Source: Nitrospira sp. (GTDB lineage: Bacteria > Nitrospirota > Nitrospiria > Nitrospirales > Nitrospiraceae). From it: 64,000 bases of DNA. Below the pieces are notes generated by a model. The model was not told the origin of the DNA and did no database searches. It saw only the letters and a program-made list of their open reading frames with translations. The DNA lies in NCBI GenBank assembly GCA_030123565.1, contig CP126122.1, positions 3,982,800 through 4,046,799 of the forward strand, given 5' to 3'. Position numbers and translations under genes: made by a program. Positions 26,491 to 35,151 of this stretch are shown here, in pieces; within the stretch, counting starts at the first letter, position 1; the number at the start of each line of letters is the position of its first letter.

Positions 26491-27015
26491 TTATGGTGAG
26501 TCGTTCTGCGGAACACCTTTGACCGAATGGACCAGGCTCAGGACTCGATTCCGTGCCTCCGGGGCGATATCGATAAAGCGTACTCCCATTCCAGGGCTAA
26601 ATGTGTATTGGTCGGCTTTCGGGCAGACCCAGGCGATGACCCCCCTCGCCGAAAGCCATTCGCTGGGATTCTCAGGCAGCGTAAACTCCATCGTGAGCTT
26701 TGTTCCGACAGCCAACGGAGTGGCGCTTTCGATGAACAGCCCGCCGCCGCCGATTCCGCCCGCTCGGCTCTCGAATTGGGTGCCTTCCGGCGTATTGTAC
26801 TTGACCCGGATGGAGAGTGAGATGCGGGGCTCCGAGCGGGCCTCACGTGATTGTGGGGGCTTCCGATAGGTCAGGATCTGATCGACGAGGAAGTCCCAGG
26901 CCAAGCTCCCCATAGGCTCGCCGTTGATGCCGACCAGGGTGATTATTTCCTTGGCAGCATCGACTTCGATCGTCTTGCCCTTGTGTCTGTTGCTGGATAC
27001 GACCGGGAATTTCAC
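26491..27015 (-). CDS. PilZ-domain protein (paralogue 2)
   Basis: 174 aa, similar in length and layout to its neighbour: MKFPV N-terminus, Arg60-x3-Arg64 and the same GGIGGGG replacement of the second nucleotide-binding motif. It lies 70 bp upstream of paralogue 1 on the same strand, so the pair probably arose by tandem duplication and is co-transcribed. A role in motility, adhesion or exopolysaccharide control is typical for PilZ proteins but not shown here. Confidence 0.82.
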   Translation of the reverse strand: MKFPVVSSNRHKGKTIEVDAAKEIITLVGINGEPMGSLAWDFLVDQILTYRKPPQSREARSEPRISLSIRVKYNTPEGTQFESRAGGIGGGGLFIESATPLAVGTKLTMEFTLPENPSEWLSARGVIAWVCPKADQYTFSPGMGVRFIDIAPEARNRVLSLVHSVKGVPQNDSP

Positions 27016-27165
27016 GCGCGCAGTCCTTAGACTCAGGCTACGTTCTGGTCAGCCGGCACCTTTATGCAAGTATAGCGCACAGATTCGTCTTGTCGACAAA
27101 AACCTGCGTTGGGGGGGATTTCGACCTGGGATGATAAATGGTGGGGGAACACGCGAAGACGAAAT

Positions 27166-27187
27166 GAGGGGGCGCACGCCCCCCCTC
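27166..27187 (-). terminator. G/C-rich hairpin after clpX
   Basis: GAGGGGG and CCCCCTC arms face each other about 43 bp downstream of the clpX stop in its direction of transcription, followed by ATTTC. It is a plausible terminator of the tig-clpP-clpX transcript. Confidence 0.55.
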
Positions 27188-27229
27188 GCACAATGGTTGA
27201 TCAGACGAGCAAAGAGGGCCGATTGGCGA

Positions 27230-28486
27230 TTAGGCGCTTTTTACGTCCTTGTCTTGCTCGAAGATGCGGATCGGAGCGTGCTTGCCGCTGATCGAGTCTT
27301 CGGTGATCACGACTTCCTTGATCTGCTTCTGAGACGGGGCGTCGTACATCACGTCGAGCATGGCCTCTTCGAGAATCGCGCGTAGCCCGCGCGCACCGGT
27401 TTTTTGCGTAAATGCCTTTCGTGCGATGGCGCTCAAGGCCCCTTCGGTAAACCGCAACTTCACTTTTTCGAATGAAAGCAGCTTTTCATACTGTTTGGTG
27501 AGGGCGTTTCTGGGCTCGGTGAGAATGCGGATCAGTGCCTTCTCATCGAGCTCATCGAGGGTGGCGACGACCGGTAGACGGCCGATGAATTCAGGGATCA
27601 AGCCGTATTTCAAAAGGTCTTCCGGTTGGACATGCGGCAACAATTCTCCCAATCGAATATCGTTGCGGCCGCGAACGTCGGCTCCGAAACCCATCGATTT
27701 TCGGTTGAGGCGTTGTTCGATAATGTGTTCCAACCCGACGAACGCGCCGCCGCAAATGAAGAGAATATTCGAGGTGTTCACCTGAATGAATTCCTGATGC
27801 GGATGCTTGCGTCCTCCTTGAGGAGGGACGTTTGCGACCGTACCCTCGATGAGCTTGAGGAGCGCCTGCTGAACGCCTTCACCCGAGACGTCCCGTGTGA
27901 TGGACGGGCTGTCGCTTTTTCTGCTGATCTTGTCGATTTCGTCGATGTACACGATCCCGCGTTCGGCCCGCTCGACGTCGTAATCCGCCGCTTGCAGGAG
28001 CTTGAGGATGATGTTTTCAACATCTTCTCCGACATAGCCTGCTTCGGTGAGGGTGGTGGCATCGGCAAGGGTGAAGGGTACGTCCAGGAACTTAGCCAAA
28101 GTTTGAGCCAGCAAGGTCTTGCCTGTACCGGTAGGCCCGACCATCAGGATGTTGCCTTTTTGAAGTTCGACGTCGTCGACGTCCTTCTCTTTGGAAGAAA
28201 TTCGTTTGTAGTGATTGTGAACGGCGACGGAGAGAATTCTCTTGGCGCGGTCCTGCCCGACGACATACTGATCGAGGTGGTGTTTGATTTCGGCAGGTTT
28301 CTTCAGTTTGGAGGATATTTCCTCTTTGGCCTCTTCCCAATCCTCCGCAATGATGTCGTTGCAAAGGTTGACGCATTCGTCGCAAATATAGACTGTCGGA
28401 CCGGCGATGAGCTTGCGCACTTCGTCTCGGCTTTTCCCGCAGAATGAACAACGCAGGTGCCGATCAATCTTTTCTTGCTTGGCCAT
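27230..28486 (-). CDS. clpX: ATP-dependent Clp protease ATP-binding subunit ClpX
   Basis: AAA+ unfoldase that feeds tagged proteins into ClpP. 418 aa, typical length. The zinc-binding N-domain has Cys13/Cys16 and Cys35/Cys38. The Walker A motif is GPTGTGKT, the Walker B is IVYIDEIDK, and the pore loop is GYVGEDVEN. Sensor and arginine elements follow. Third gene of the conserved tig-clpP-clpX order, 25 bp after clpP. Confidence 0.98.
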   Translation of the reverse strand: MAKQEKIDRHLRCSFCGKSRDEVRKLIAGPTVYICDECVNLCNDIIAEDWEEAKEEISSKLKKPAEIKHHLDQYVVGQDRAKRILSVAVHNHYKRISSKEKDVDDVELQKGNILMVGPTGTGKTLLAQTLAKFLDVPFTLADATTLTEAGYVGEDVENIILKLLQAADYDVERAERGIVYIDEIDKISRKSDSPSITRDVSGEGVQQALLKLIEGTVANVPPQGGRKHPHQEFIQVNTSNILFICGGAFVGLEHIIEQRLNRKSMGFGADVRGRNDIRLGELLPHVQPEDLLKYGLIPEFIGRLPVVATLDELDEKALIRILTEPRNALTKQYEKLLSFEKVKLRFTEGALSAIARKAFTQKTGARGLRAILEEAMLDVMYDAPSQKQIKEVVITEDSISGKHAPIRIFEQDKDVKSA

Positions 28487-28511
28487 GCTGCCTCCTGTAC
28501 ACCAAGGTCAA

Positions 28512-29147
28512 CTAGCTCTTGCCGCCGTCCTTCCCTGAATCCGTCGACCCGACGGGCTTGAGGCTCTTCAGGGGACGTGTGATGACTTCATCGATCAGAC
28601 CATAACGTTTGGCTTCCTCGCCCGACATGAAGTAGTCCCGCTCGGTATCTTGTGCGATTTTATCGAGAGGTTGGCCGGTGTGTTTGGCCATGATTTCGTT
28701 CAGGCGCTCACGGATCTTCAGTATTTCCCGCGCATGAATATCGATCTCGGTTGCCTGGCCCTGGAACCCTCCCATCGGCTGATGGATCATGACGCGAGCG
28801 TTGGGCAACGCATAGCGCTTGCCCTTGGTGCCGGCCGTCAGAAGGAATGCTCCCATGCTGGCGGCTTGACCCAAGCAGATCGTGGTAATGGGGGGTTTGA
28901 CGTATTGCATGGTATCGTAGATGCCGAGTCCGGCCGTCACGCTTCCGCCGGGTGAATTGATATACAGATTGATATCCTTTTCAGGGTCCTCAGCTTCCAG
29001 AAACAACAATTGCGCGATAATCAGGTTTGCAAATACGTCGTCGATCGGTGCCCCGAGAAAGATGATGCGATCTTTGAGAAGGCGCGAGTAGATGTCATAG
29101 GCGCGTTCACCACGGTTCGTTTGTTCGATGACAATCGGAACTAGCAT
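28512..29147 (-). CDS. clpP: ATP-dependent Clp protease proteolytic subunit
   Basis: Serine protease that forms the double-heptamer chamber used by ClpX. 211 aa. The catalytic triad is Ser97 (GQAASMGA), His122 (MIHQPMGG) and Asp171 (DTERDYFM). The N-terminal loop region is short. Lies between tig and clpX on the same strand. Confidence 0.98.
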   Translation of the reverse strand: MLVPIVIEQTNRGERAYDIYSRLLKDRIIFLGAPIDDVFANLIIAQLLFLEAEDPEKDINLYINSPGGSVTAGLGIYDTMQYVKPPITTICLGQAASMGAFLLTAGTKGKRYALPNARVMIHQPMGGFQGQATEIDIHAREILKIRERLNEIMAKHTGQPLDKIAQDTERDYFMSGEEAKRYGLIDEVITRPLKSLKPVGSTDSGKDGGKS

Positions 29148-29274
29148 TCAACTGAATCCTTTCCGCTAGAGGTCTTACGGCTGGAAACTCCTTAGTCTAT
29201 CATACTCGTGCACCTTGGACTGGGCGACCTCCGCAGGGGAATCTCCTGTACGGCGAGGCCGTGTAGCGATTCCG

Positions 29275-30600
29275 CTAGCCCTGAATCATTGCGTGGCGAT
29301 AGACAAAATCCAACGCCTTGTCGGCCAAGATTCTGGCTCGAAGGTCATCCAGGGTGTCTTGTCCTCCGGCCTGAATCATGCGGCGAATTTCGTCGACGGA
29401 GAGTTTGACCTCGGCGGCGAGTCTCGCAATTTCGTTGTTGAGATCGTCATTCGTGACTGTGATGCCTTCCTTCGCGGCAAGCGCTTCAAGGATGAGTCCG
29501 ACCTTCACGCGCCGTTCAGCCTCCGGGCGATACTCCTCCTGGAGTTTGGCGGTGTCCTCCGTCCGAGGTGCGGCGGTCGAACCGTCAGGATCTTCGCCTG
29601 ATCTGCGTTGAGAAGACTGCAGTTGTTGCCGAACCATGGCCGACAATTCCCGCTCAACCAACGTGCCAGGAAGGTCGAAATGGTGGGTTTCTGCCAGACG
29701 CTTCAAGATCGTCTCTTTATAGGAAGCCTCGATATCCTTCTTGAGAGCCCGTTCCATTTCAGCGCGCAGCTTGTCCCGAATTTCCTGTAGGGATTGGTAG
29801 GGACCACAGTCCTTCGCGAATTCGTCGTCCAGGTCAGGAAGGCGTCGCTGCTTCACCGACTTGATCGTGCAGCGGAACGTCACGGTCTTGCCGGCGACAC
29901 GTGCATCGGGGTGTGTGGCAGGATAGGCTTGCGGGACTGTAACCGTCTCGCCTTCCTTTTTGCCGAGGAGGTGAGCTTCGATGTCGACACCCAGAATCGA
30001 CGCATGCGAACCCATTTTGTGCAGGTGCCCCTCTTTTGTCGTCCCCTCTAGCGGCCTGCCATCCAATGTCCCCTCAACGTCTAGTACGGCATAGTCCCCC
30101 TCAGCCAAGGCCGTTCCTGCGGGAGCTGGATGCAATTGAGCCATCTGCTCACGGAGCACCTCGATCGCTTTCTGAACCTGTTCGTCTGTGACGGTGCGTT
30201 GGTCCTGCTTGAGCGAGATCGGGTTCGGAGCCTTGTAGTCGCGCAGTTCGATCGTCGGCTTGATTTCGACCGTTGCCGTAAAACTGAAGGGTGTGTCTTT
30301 CTTGACTTTGACCCGTTCCAACGGCGGGATTTCCACCAGTACCGGGACGATGCCTGCTTGGCGGATGGCCCGATCGTAATAATCGGGGACCAGACTGCGA
30401 ATGACGTCTTCTTCGACGGTCTTTGCATAGCGCTTTTCCAATAACTGCAGCGGGGCCTTGCCTGGACGGAAACCTGGGATATGAACCTGTCGGTTCAATT
30501 CAGAGTAGGCTTGGACGAAGCGGAGATTGACTTCGTCCGCCGGAACTTCGATCTTGAGAGCCCGCTTCATGGGGCCGAGTTCGGTCATTTCCATTTTCAT
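29275..30600 (-). CDS. tig: trigger factor
   Basis: Ribosome-associated chaperone and peptidyl-prolyl isomerase. 441 aa with the three family parts. The N-terminal ribosome-binding domain contains the signature GFRPGKAP (about 43-50). The FKBP-type domain is central. The C-terminal helical chaperone arms end near residue 440. An unusual acidic/Ser-rich insert near residues 335-355 (SSQRRSGEDPDGSTAAPRTE) lies in the C-terminal part. A tRNA-Leu gene lies 59 bp upstream on the same strand. Confidence 0.96.
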   Translation of the reverse strand: MKMEMTELGPMKRALKIEVPADEVNLRFVQAYSELNRQVHIPGFRPGKAPLQLLEKRYAKTVEEDVIRSLVPDYYDRAIRQAGIVPVLVEIPPLERVKVKKDTPFSFTATVEIKPTIELRDYKAPNPISLKQDQRTVTDEQVQKAIEVLREQMAQLHPAPAGTALAEGDYAVLDVEGTLDGRPLEGTTKEGHLHKMGSHASILGVDIEAHLLGKKEGETVTVPQAYPATHPDARVAGKTVTFRCTIKSVKQRRLPDLDDEFAKDCGPYQSLQEIRDKLRAEMERALKKDIEASYKETILKRLAETHHFDLPGTLVERELSAMVRQQLQSSQRRSGEDPDGSTAAPRTEDTAKLQEEYRPEAERRVKVGLILEALAAKEGITVTNDDLNNEIARLAAEVKLSVDEIRRMIQAGGQDTLDDLRARILADKALDFVYRHAMIQG

Positions 30601-30659
30601 AGGTCTGCTCGCGTCCTCCGCGTACGAAAAATTGTTGGCGTCACTTAGGGCCTTTCAGC

Positions 30660-30742
30660 TGGTGCGAGAGGGGGGACTTGAACCCCCACGGTTACCCACG
30701 GGCTCCTAAGACCCGCGCGTCTGCCAGTTCCGCCACTCTCGC
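30660..30742 (-). tRNA. tRNA-Leu (anticodon UAG)
   Basis: 83-nt class II tRNA on the minus strand: acceptor GCGAGAG/CTCTCGC, anticodon loop CTTAGGA, long variable arm, T-arm GGGGGTTCAAGTCCCCC, encoded ACCA. It precedes tig on the same strand. Confidence 0.95.
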
Positions 30743-31087
30743 GCGACGCCGAGCACCATTTGCCCGATGGTGAGGCATGCGAACCGTGTCTGCGTGTGGG
30801 AAGACCCGTTGGATAATGGCATTTTGTACCGTCGAACGAGGATACCTGTCAACCCATACGCAGGCAGGGCCTGCCCGCCGTCACGTCCTCCGTTCCGATG
30901 CAGAGAGCGTCCATTCATGAAGCACCTACGGGGTGGATAGGGGTAGGTGGCCGTTCATGCTCACCACTCTGGGTGACCGAGAGCCGTGGGTAGTGTCTCG
31001 ATGTCAATGAGCAGTATAATGATCAATCGATCCGGTCGTGTCTTGGTTGCCCGCATACGCCTGCTTTTGGTGAGGGAGGAATCATCC
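30743..31087. other. 345-bp divergent intergenic region
   Basis: Lies between tRNA-Leu(UAG) and the HEAT-repeat gene. No gene is seen. A perfect -10 box TATAAT at 31015-31020 lies 67 bp before the HEAT start, with a poor -35. The region beyond the tRNA 5' end probably holds the tRNA promoter. Confidence 0.4.
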
Positions 31088-32173
31088 ATGAAACGGATTC
31101 ATTCGATCGCCGCCACGGCTCTGTTCGTTCTCTTTCTGGGGTCGTTCTCCTCCGGTTGGGCCTATCGGGACTATTTTACCGAGGAACAAAAAGCGCAATT
31201 GGCGCGTATCCAGACCGTTCTTGTTGAGGCCATCGCCTTGACCGATAAGGGCGCCGGCAATGCCGAAGCGATCAAGGACGTCGTCATGCGACGGATGGGC
31301 GAGTTGGGTTACGTGGTCACGTCGGACCCCGCCCACGCTCACGATGTCGTGTTACGAGTGAAATGCGAGCAGCGCAAGACCTGGGAAGGCACCGCCTCCG
31401 CGGGAGGTGACAATGACCTGCCGGATGCTCCCTCTCGTTTGTGGAAAGGGCCGGCCTGCCAGCTGACCTACGTTCTGGGAGGAATGAAGATCAAGTGGCA
31501 GAAGGAGGTCCGCACGGAATTCGAAGATGCCGCTCAAGCCGCCCAATCGGCCCATGCCAGTGAACCCGGTGTGTATGCGATGGGTGCATTGCGCGATGAG
31601 CTGGTAAAGTACGAGTTTCCATTGCTGTTGACGGCCGAATGGGGGCAGCCGGACCGGCTGCTGAAACTTCTGGACTCTCCGGGAACCACCCAGTTGCGTA
31701 AGCTCAAGATCATTTCCCTGTTGGGTGAGATGGTGGCGGATGAGGCGCTGCCTCGTCTGAAGGAGGCGCTCAAGGACAAGGATCTGGCCGGGCAAGCGGC
31801 GGTGGCGTTGGGCAACATGGGGAAGGACGGAATTCCCTTGCTCGTCGATATCTTGAAACACTCGAAGCAACCGGAATTGCAGGCCGCCGCGGCAAAGGGG
31901 TTGGGCGATCTCGGCAATATCCATAGCGATCCGACGGTGGTCCCTCCGTTGCTCGAAATGTTGGATGCGCCGGGTATCGATATCGCCGTACAAACGGAAA
32001 TCGCATGGGCCTTGGGACGGGTACCGGATCGGCGATCGGTCGAGCCGCTGTTCGCCCTGGACAGGAAGTTGCAGAAGATTCGGAAGGACCCCCCAGATCC
32101 CCAGATTAAAAAGCTCAAGGAAGCCGTGTTCTGGTCGATCAAGCAGGTGTATACGGAAGATCAGTACAGCTGA
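31088..32173 (+). CDS. exported HEAT-repeat protein
   Basis: 361 aa from the ATG at 31088, chosen for GGAGGA 8 nt upstream. The signal peptide ends around SSGWA. Residues about 30-190 form a region of unknown fold with conserved-looking CEQRKTW and WKGPACQLTY. The C-terminal half has four to five HEAT/PBS-type repeats (for example LPRLKEALKDKDLAGQAAVALGNMG). Probably periplasmic; a scaffold role is inferred from the repeats only. The downstream sigma-54 activator begins 71 bp later. Confidence 0.75.
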   Translation: MKRIHSIAATALFVLFLGSFSSGWAYRDYFTEEQKAQLARIQTVLVEAIALTDKGAGNAEAIKDVVMRRMGELGYVVTSDPAHAHDVVLRVKCEQRKTWEGTASAGGDNDLPDAPSRLWKGPACQLTYVLGGMKIKWQKEVRTEFEDAAQAAQSAHASEPGVYAMGALRDELVKYEFPLLLTAEWGQPDRLLKLLDSPGTTQLRKLKIISLLGEMVADEALPRLKEALKDKDLAGQAAVALGNMGKDGIPLLVDILKHSKQPELQAAAAKGLGDLGNIHSDPTVVPPLLEMLDAPGIDIAVQTEIAWALGRVPDRRSVEPLFALDRKLQKIRKDPPDPQIKKLKEAVFWSIKQVYTEDQYS

Positions 32174-32244
32174 CCTGCGATTGACAATCTCCGGGTCGCT
32201 CCCTATCGTGCTCCAGGTCGGCGGTCGCCGGCTTGGAGTACGAC

Positions 32245-33819
32245 ATGAGCGCCTCATCTCCCTCCCCGTCTTCCCAGGGCTCGCGCGCCGTTTTCGAGCA
32301 TATTGCCCTCCAGATGGTTTCCAGCCTAGACCTTCAAGTCGTATTGACGACCATCACCCAAGGTTTGGTTCATGAAATCGACGCTGCCTTCGCGAGGATC
32401 TGGTTCTTGGGTCCGGCGGACCTCTGCGGGCATTGCTATAAATCCGCGGATTGTACGAACCGCGTACGTTGTCTGCATCTGGTTGCCAGCGCCGGTATGT
32501 ATACCAACCTGAACGGCGAGTATTGGCGTATTCCACTCGGAGCGCTCAAGATCGGCAAGATCGCGCAGGGTTGGGGAGCGCTCTATACAAACGACGTGTT
32601 GGGCGACGATCGATTGCCGAATAAGGAGTGGATGCGAGAGAACCGACTCTGTTCGTTTGCCGGCTTTCCGCTGATTTTCCGCGGCGAACTCCTGGGGGGC
32701 CTTGCGATGTTCGGGCGGCGGCCGCTGAGCGACGAGGAATTCGGGCGCATGGTCGTCTTTGCTCACGAAGCGGCGATCGCCATTAAAAACGCGCAGCTCT
32801 TCGAAGAAGTGGAACGGCTCAAAAACCGGCTCCAGGCCGAAAATCTCTATTTAAGAGAAGAGCTCGGACTTCACCACAATTTTGAGCAGATTATCGGCGA
32901 TAGCCCGGTCATGAAGACCGTGTTTCGCAAGGTGGAACAGGTGGCACCGATCGATTCGACTGTGCTGATCCTCGGCGAGACTGGAACGGGAAAGGAGCTG
33001 ATTGCGCGAGCTATCCATAATCTCAGTCCCCGTAGGGCACGTGCCCTTGTCAAGGTGAACTGTGCTGCCATTCCTGCAGAGCTTGTCGAGAGCGAACTGT
33101 TCGGCCACGAGAAAGGATCCTTCTCCGGGGCGTGGTCCAAACGTATCGGCCGATTTGAATTGGCGGAGGGGGGGACGATCTTTCTCGACGAAATCGGCGA
33201 GTTGGCGGCTGAGGCACAGGTGAAACTGCTCCGCGTGCTGCAAGAACGGGAATTCGACCGGGTGGGCAGCCAGAAGCCGACCAAAGTGGATGTGCGAGTG
33301 ATCGCCGCCACCAACCGCGACTTACGGCAGGCGGTACAGGCAGGGAGCTTTCGAGACGACCTGCTCTATCGCCTGGATGTCTCTCCCATTGAGGTGCCGC
33401 CGTTGCGTGCAAGACCCTCGGATATTCCCTTGCTTGTCCGGTTCTACGCCGATAAGTTCGGGAAGAAGTTCGGTAAGAAATTAGAGGATGTCTCGCAGCG
33501 TACCATGGAACGGCTCACGCAATATGCATGGCCCGGGAATGTACGCGAGTTGGAACACGTGATTGAGCGGGCTGTGATTCTCTCTCAGGGATCCTTGCTC
33601 CGGATCGACGAGTCGTTCCTGCACATGCCGGTCGGTGGGTCGACATTTACAGGAACTCTTGTAGATGTTGAAAGGGCCTTTCTCATCCAAGTGCTCAGCG
33701 ACACTGACTGGGTCGTGGAAGGTGATCAAGAGGCTGCAGTTCGCGTCGGGCTCCATCCCAATACGTTGCGATCCCGCATGAAGAAAATGGGGATCAAGAA
33801 GCCTCGTCGCACGAGCTAA
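32245..33819 (+). CDS. sigma-54-dependent activator with GAF domain and cysteine cluster
   Basis: Bacterial enhancer-binding protein of 524 aa. The N-terminal GAF domain (about 15-185) holds the motif Cys61-x2-Cys64-x5-Cys70-x5-Cys76, which suggests a metal or Fe-S sensor. The AAA+ core (about 215-450) has GETGTGKE (Walker A) and [11 protein letters not shown] (Walker B). The sigma-54 contact loop is GSFSGA rather than GAFTGA. The C-terminus is a Fis-type helix-turn-helix ([19 protein letters not shown]). It lies directly upstream of tandem palindromes and a -24/-12 promoter, the probable targets. Confidence 0.92.
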   Translation: MSASSPSPSSQGSRAVFEHIALQMVSSLDLQVVLTTITQGLVHEIDAAFARIWFLGPADLCGHCYKSADCTNRVRCLHLVASAGMYTNLNGEYWRIPLGALKIGKIAQGWGALYTNDVLGDDRLPNKEWMRENRLCSFAGFPLIFRGELLGGLAMFGRRPLSDEEFGRMVVFAHEAAIAIKNAQLFEEVERLKNRLQAENLYLREELGLHHNFEQIIGDSPVMKTVFRKVEQVAPIDSTVLILGETGTGKELIARAIHNLSPRRARALVKVNCAAIPAELVESELFGHEKGSFSGAWSKRIGRFELAEGGTIFLDEIGELAAEAQVKLLRVLQEREFDRVGSQKPTKVDVRVIAATNRDLRQAVQAGSFRDDLLYRLDVSPIEVPPLRARPSDIPLLVRFYADKFGKKFGKKLEDVSQRTMERLTQYAWPGNVRELEHVIERAVILSQGSLLRIDESFLHMPVGGSTFTGTLVDVERAFLIQVLSDTDWVVEGDQEAAVRVGLHPNTLRSRMKKMGIKKPRRTS

Positions 33820-33834
33820 CCCTGCCTTCCATCA

Positions 33835-33850
33835 CTACGAGATTTCGTGG
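33835..33850. promoter_or_regulatory. candidate upstream activator site 1
   Basis: CTACGA-N4-TCGTGG, a near-perfect dyad 16 bp long, 16 bp after the stop of the sigma-54 activator gene. Same half-sites and spacing as site 2. Confidence 0.55.
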
Positions 33851-33852
33851 AG

Positions 33853-33868
33853 CTACGATATGTCGTAG
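33853..33868. promoter_or_regulatory. candidate upstream activator site 2
   Basis: CTACGA-N4-TCGTAG, a perfect dyad (extended by G and C to 18 bp), 18 bp centre-to-centre from site 1 and about 100 bp upstream of the -24/-12 element. The position is typical for enhancer sites of sigma-54 activators. Confidence 0.65.
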
Positions 33869-33966
33869 CATGCCTGCCCGCACCCTGCGAGCCCTCAAAC
33901 CGCGTACAGCAGTCAATGCGCCAAGATTTCCATACGTTGACTCTACAGGCCGTTACATTATGCGAG

Positions 33967-33981
33967 TGGCATCTCCTTTGC
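33967..33981 (+). promoter_or_regulatory. candidate sigma-54 (-24/-12) promoter
   Basis: TGGCATCTCCTTTGC fits the consensus TGGCAC-N5-TTGC with exact GG-to-GC spacing; only the C at position 6 differs in the first block. It lies 75 bp upstream of the DsrE-like gene. Confidence 0.75.
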
Positions 33982-34055
33982 GGTGATACATGGCGCTGCA
34001 TGCTTGCATGCACGAGTCCTAGGTCGGCATTTCAAACGTCGAGGAGGGAGAATCC

Positions 34056-34433
34056 ATGAAAACTGCTATCATCATCGTATCTGATCCAAAACACGGCTCT
34101 GAAGAGGCACTCGAGCTGGTGTGTAATGCGCTTGCCCTGGCATCCGAATGTAAGCAAAAGGGGGATCAGGTCGTGGTGGTCTTCAATGGCACCGGCACGC
34201 GGTGGCCGGCCGAACTCTCAAAGATATCGCATCCGGCTAGCGGTCTCTACAATTCAGTTCGCGATGTGGTTCAGGGGGGATCATGCGGGTGCGCGGAGGT
34301 CTTCGGTGCCAAGGAGGGTCTGCAATCATGCGGTGTTCCGATGGTGAAGGATCGTGCGCCAGCTGGGACGGCTGGGCTCCTCCTGAGTCTTCGCCGGTAC
34401 CTTGCAGAAGGATGGCAGACGGTCGGGTTTTGA
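34056..34433 (+). CDS. DsrE-like small protein
   Basis: 125 aa, no signal peptide. The N-terminal MKTAIIIVSDPKHGSEEALELVCNALALA and the following beta-alpha pattern resemble the DsrE/DsrF family, whose members relay sulfur or act in redox reactions. A GGSCGCAEVFGA segment near 75-86 supplies two close cysteines, and a third lies in LQSCGVP. A good ribosome-binding site (GGAGGGAG) precedes the ATG. First gene behind the sigma-54 promoter. The assignment is by fold pattern, so moderate. Confidence 0.65.
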   Translation: MKTAIIIVSDPKHGSEEALELVCNALALASECKQKGDQVVVVFNGTGTRWPAELSKISHPASGLYNSVRDVVQGGSCGCAEVFGAKEGLQSCGVPMVKDRAPAGTAGLLLSLRRYLAEGWQTVGF

Positions 34434-34450
34434 GGTATGGAGGGGAAATA

Positions 34451-35089
34451 ATGACGATGACATATCTTGCTCTTACATTCACCGAATCAGTGCGCCGGAC
34501 GCAGTCCGCATACTATGGGCAGGCCTTCAAAATTGGGGATGTCCCAGCGAGTGATTCATTGGGCGCGGCGGAAACAGAATTCATTGCTGCTCGTGACAGC
34601 TTTTATTTGGGCACGGTGAGCGAAAATGGCTGGCCCTACATTCAGCATCGTGGCGGGCCAGCCGGATTTCTACGGGTTCTGAATTCGACGACCCTCGCGT
34701 TCGCCGACTATAGGGGGAATCGGCAATTACTCACTACGGGGAACCTCTCTTTCAATGACTGGGTCGCACTGTTCCTGATGAATTACCCGAAGCGCGAGCG
34801 GTTGAAGCTGCTCGGCCATGCCCGTCTAGAGGATGCTCGAGCCCATCCTGAGCTTGTAGCGCAGATGCCGGATCCAAGTATGACCGCTCGCGTGGAACGT
34901 GTGGTCTTTATTGATGTTGTGTCGTTCGACTGGAACTGTACAAAGCATATCACGCCACGGTACACGCCGGCAGAGATCGAAGAACTTGCCGGTCCGTTGA
35001 GGGCGCGGATCGACGAGCTCGAGGCGGAACTTCGCGCTGTGAAAGCAGGGGCGACTCTGGTAAGAGAACACGCTCGTGCTTTGAAGTGA
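34451..35089 (+). CDS. pyridoxamine 5'-phosphate oxidase-like flavoprotein
   Basis: 212 aa from the ATG at 34451. The central region DSFYLGTVSENGWPYIQHRGGPAGFLRVL is the FMN-binding motif of PNPOx-like split-barrel proteins. A C-terminal coiled helix (EELAGPLRARIDELEAELRAVK) is added. Cofactor and substrate cannot be told from sequence. It starts 17 bp after the DsrE-like gene, consistent with an operon. Confidence 0.82.
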   Translation: MTMTYLALTFTESVRRTQSAYYGQAFKIGDVPASDSLGAAETEFIAARDSFYLGTVSENGWPYIQHRGGPAGFLRVLNSTTLAFADYRGNRQLLTTGNLSFNDWVALFLMNYPKRERLKLLGHARLEDARAHPELVAQMPDPSMTARVERVVFIDVVSFDWNCTKHITPRYTPAEIEELAGPLRARIDELEAELRAVKAGATLVREHARALK

Positions 35090-35151
35090 CCGAACGCACG
35101 ACCCGATGAGCGGTACGTAGGTCGGGCGAATGACAACGAAGGGGGAGGACT

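Noticed and set aside
33847-34059. 70-codon plus-strand frame
   Set aside because: Covers the enhancer dyads and sigma-54 promoter and has no ribosome-binding site.
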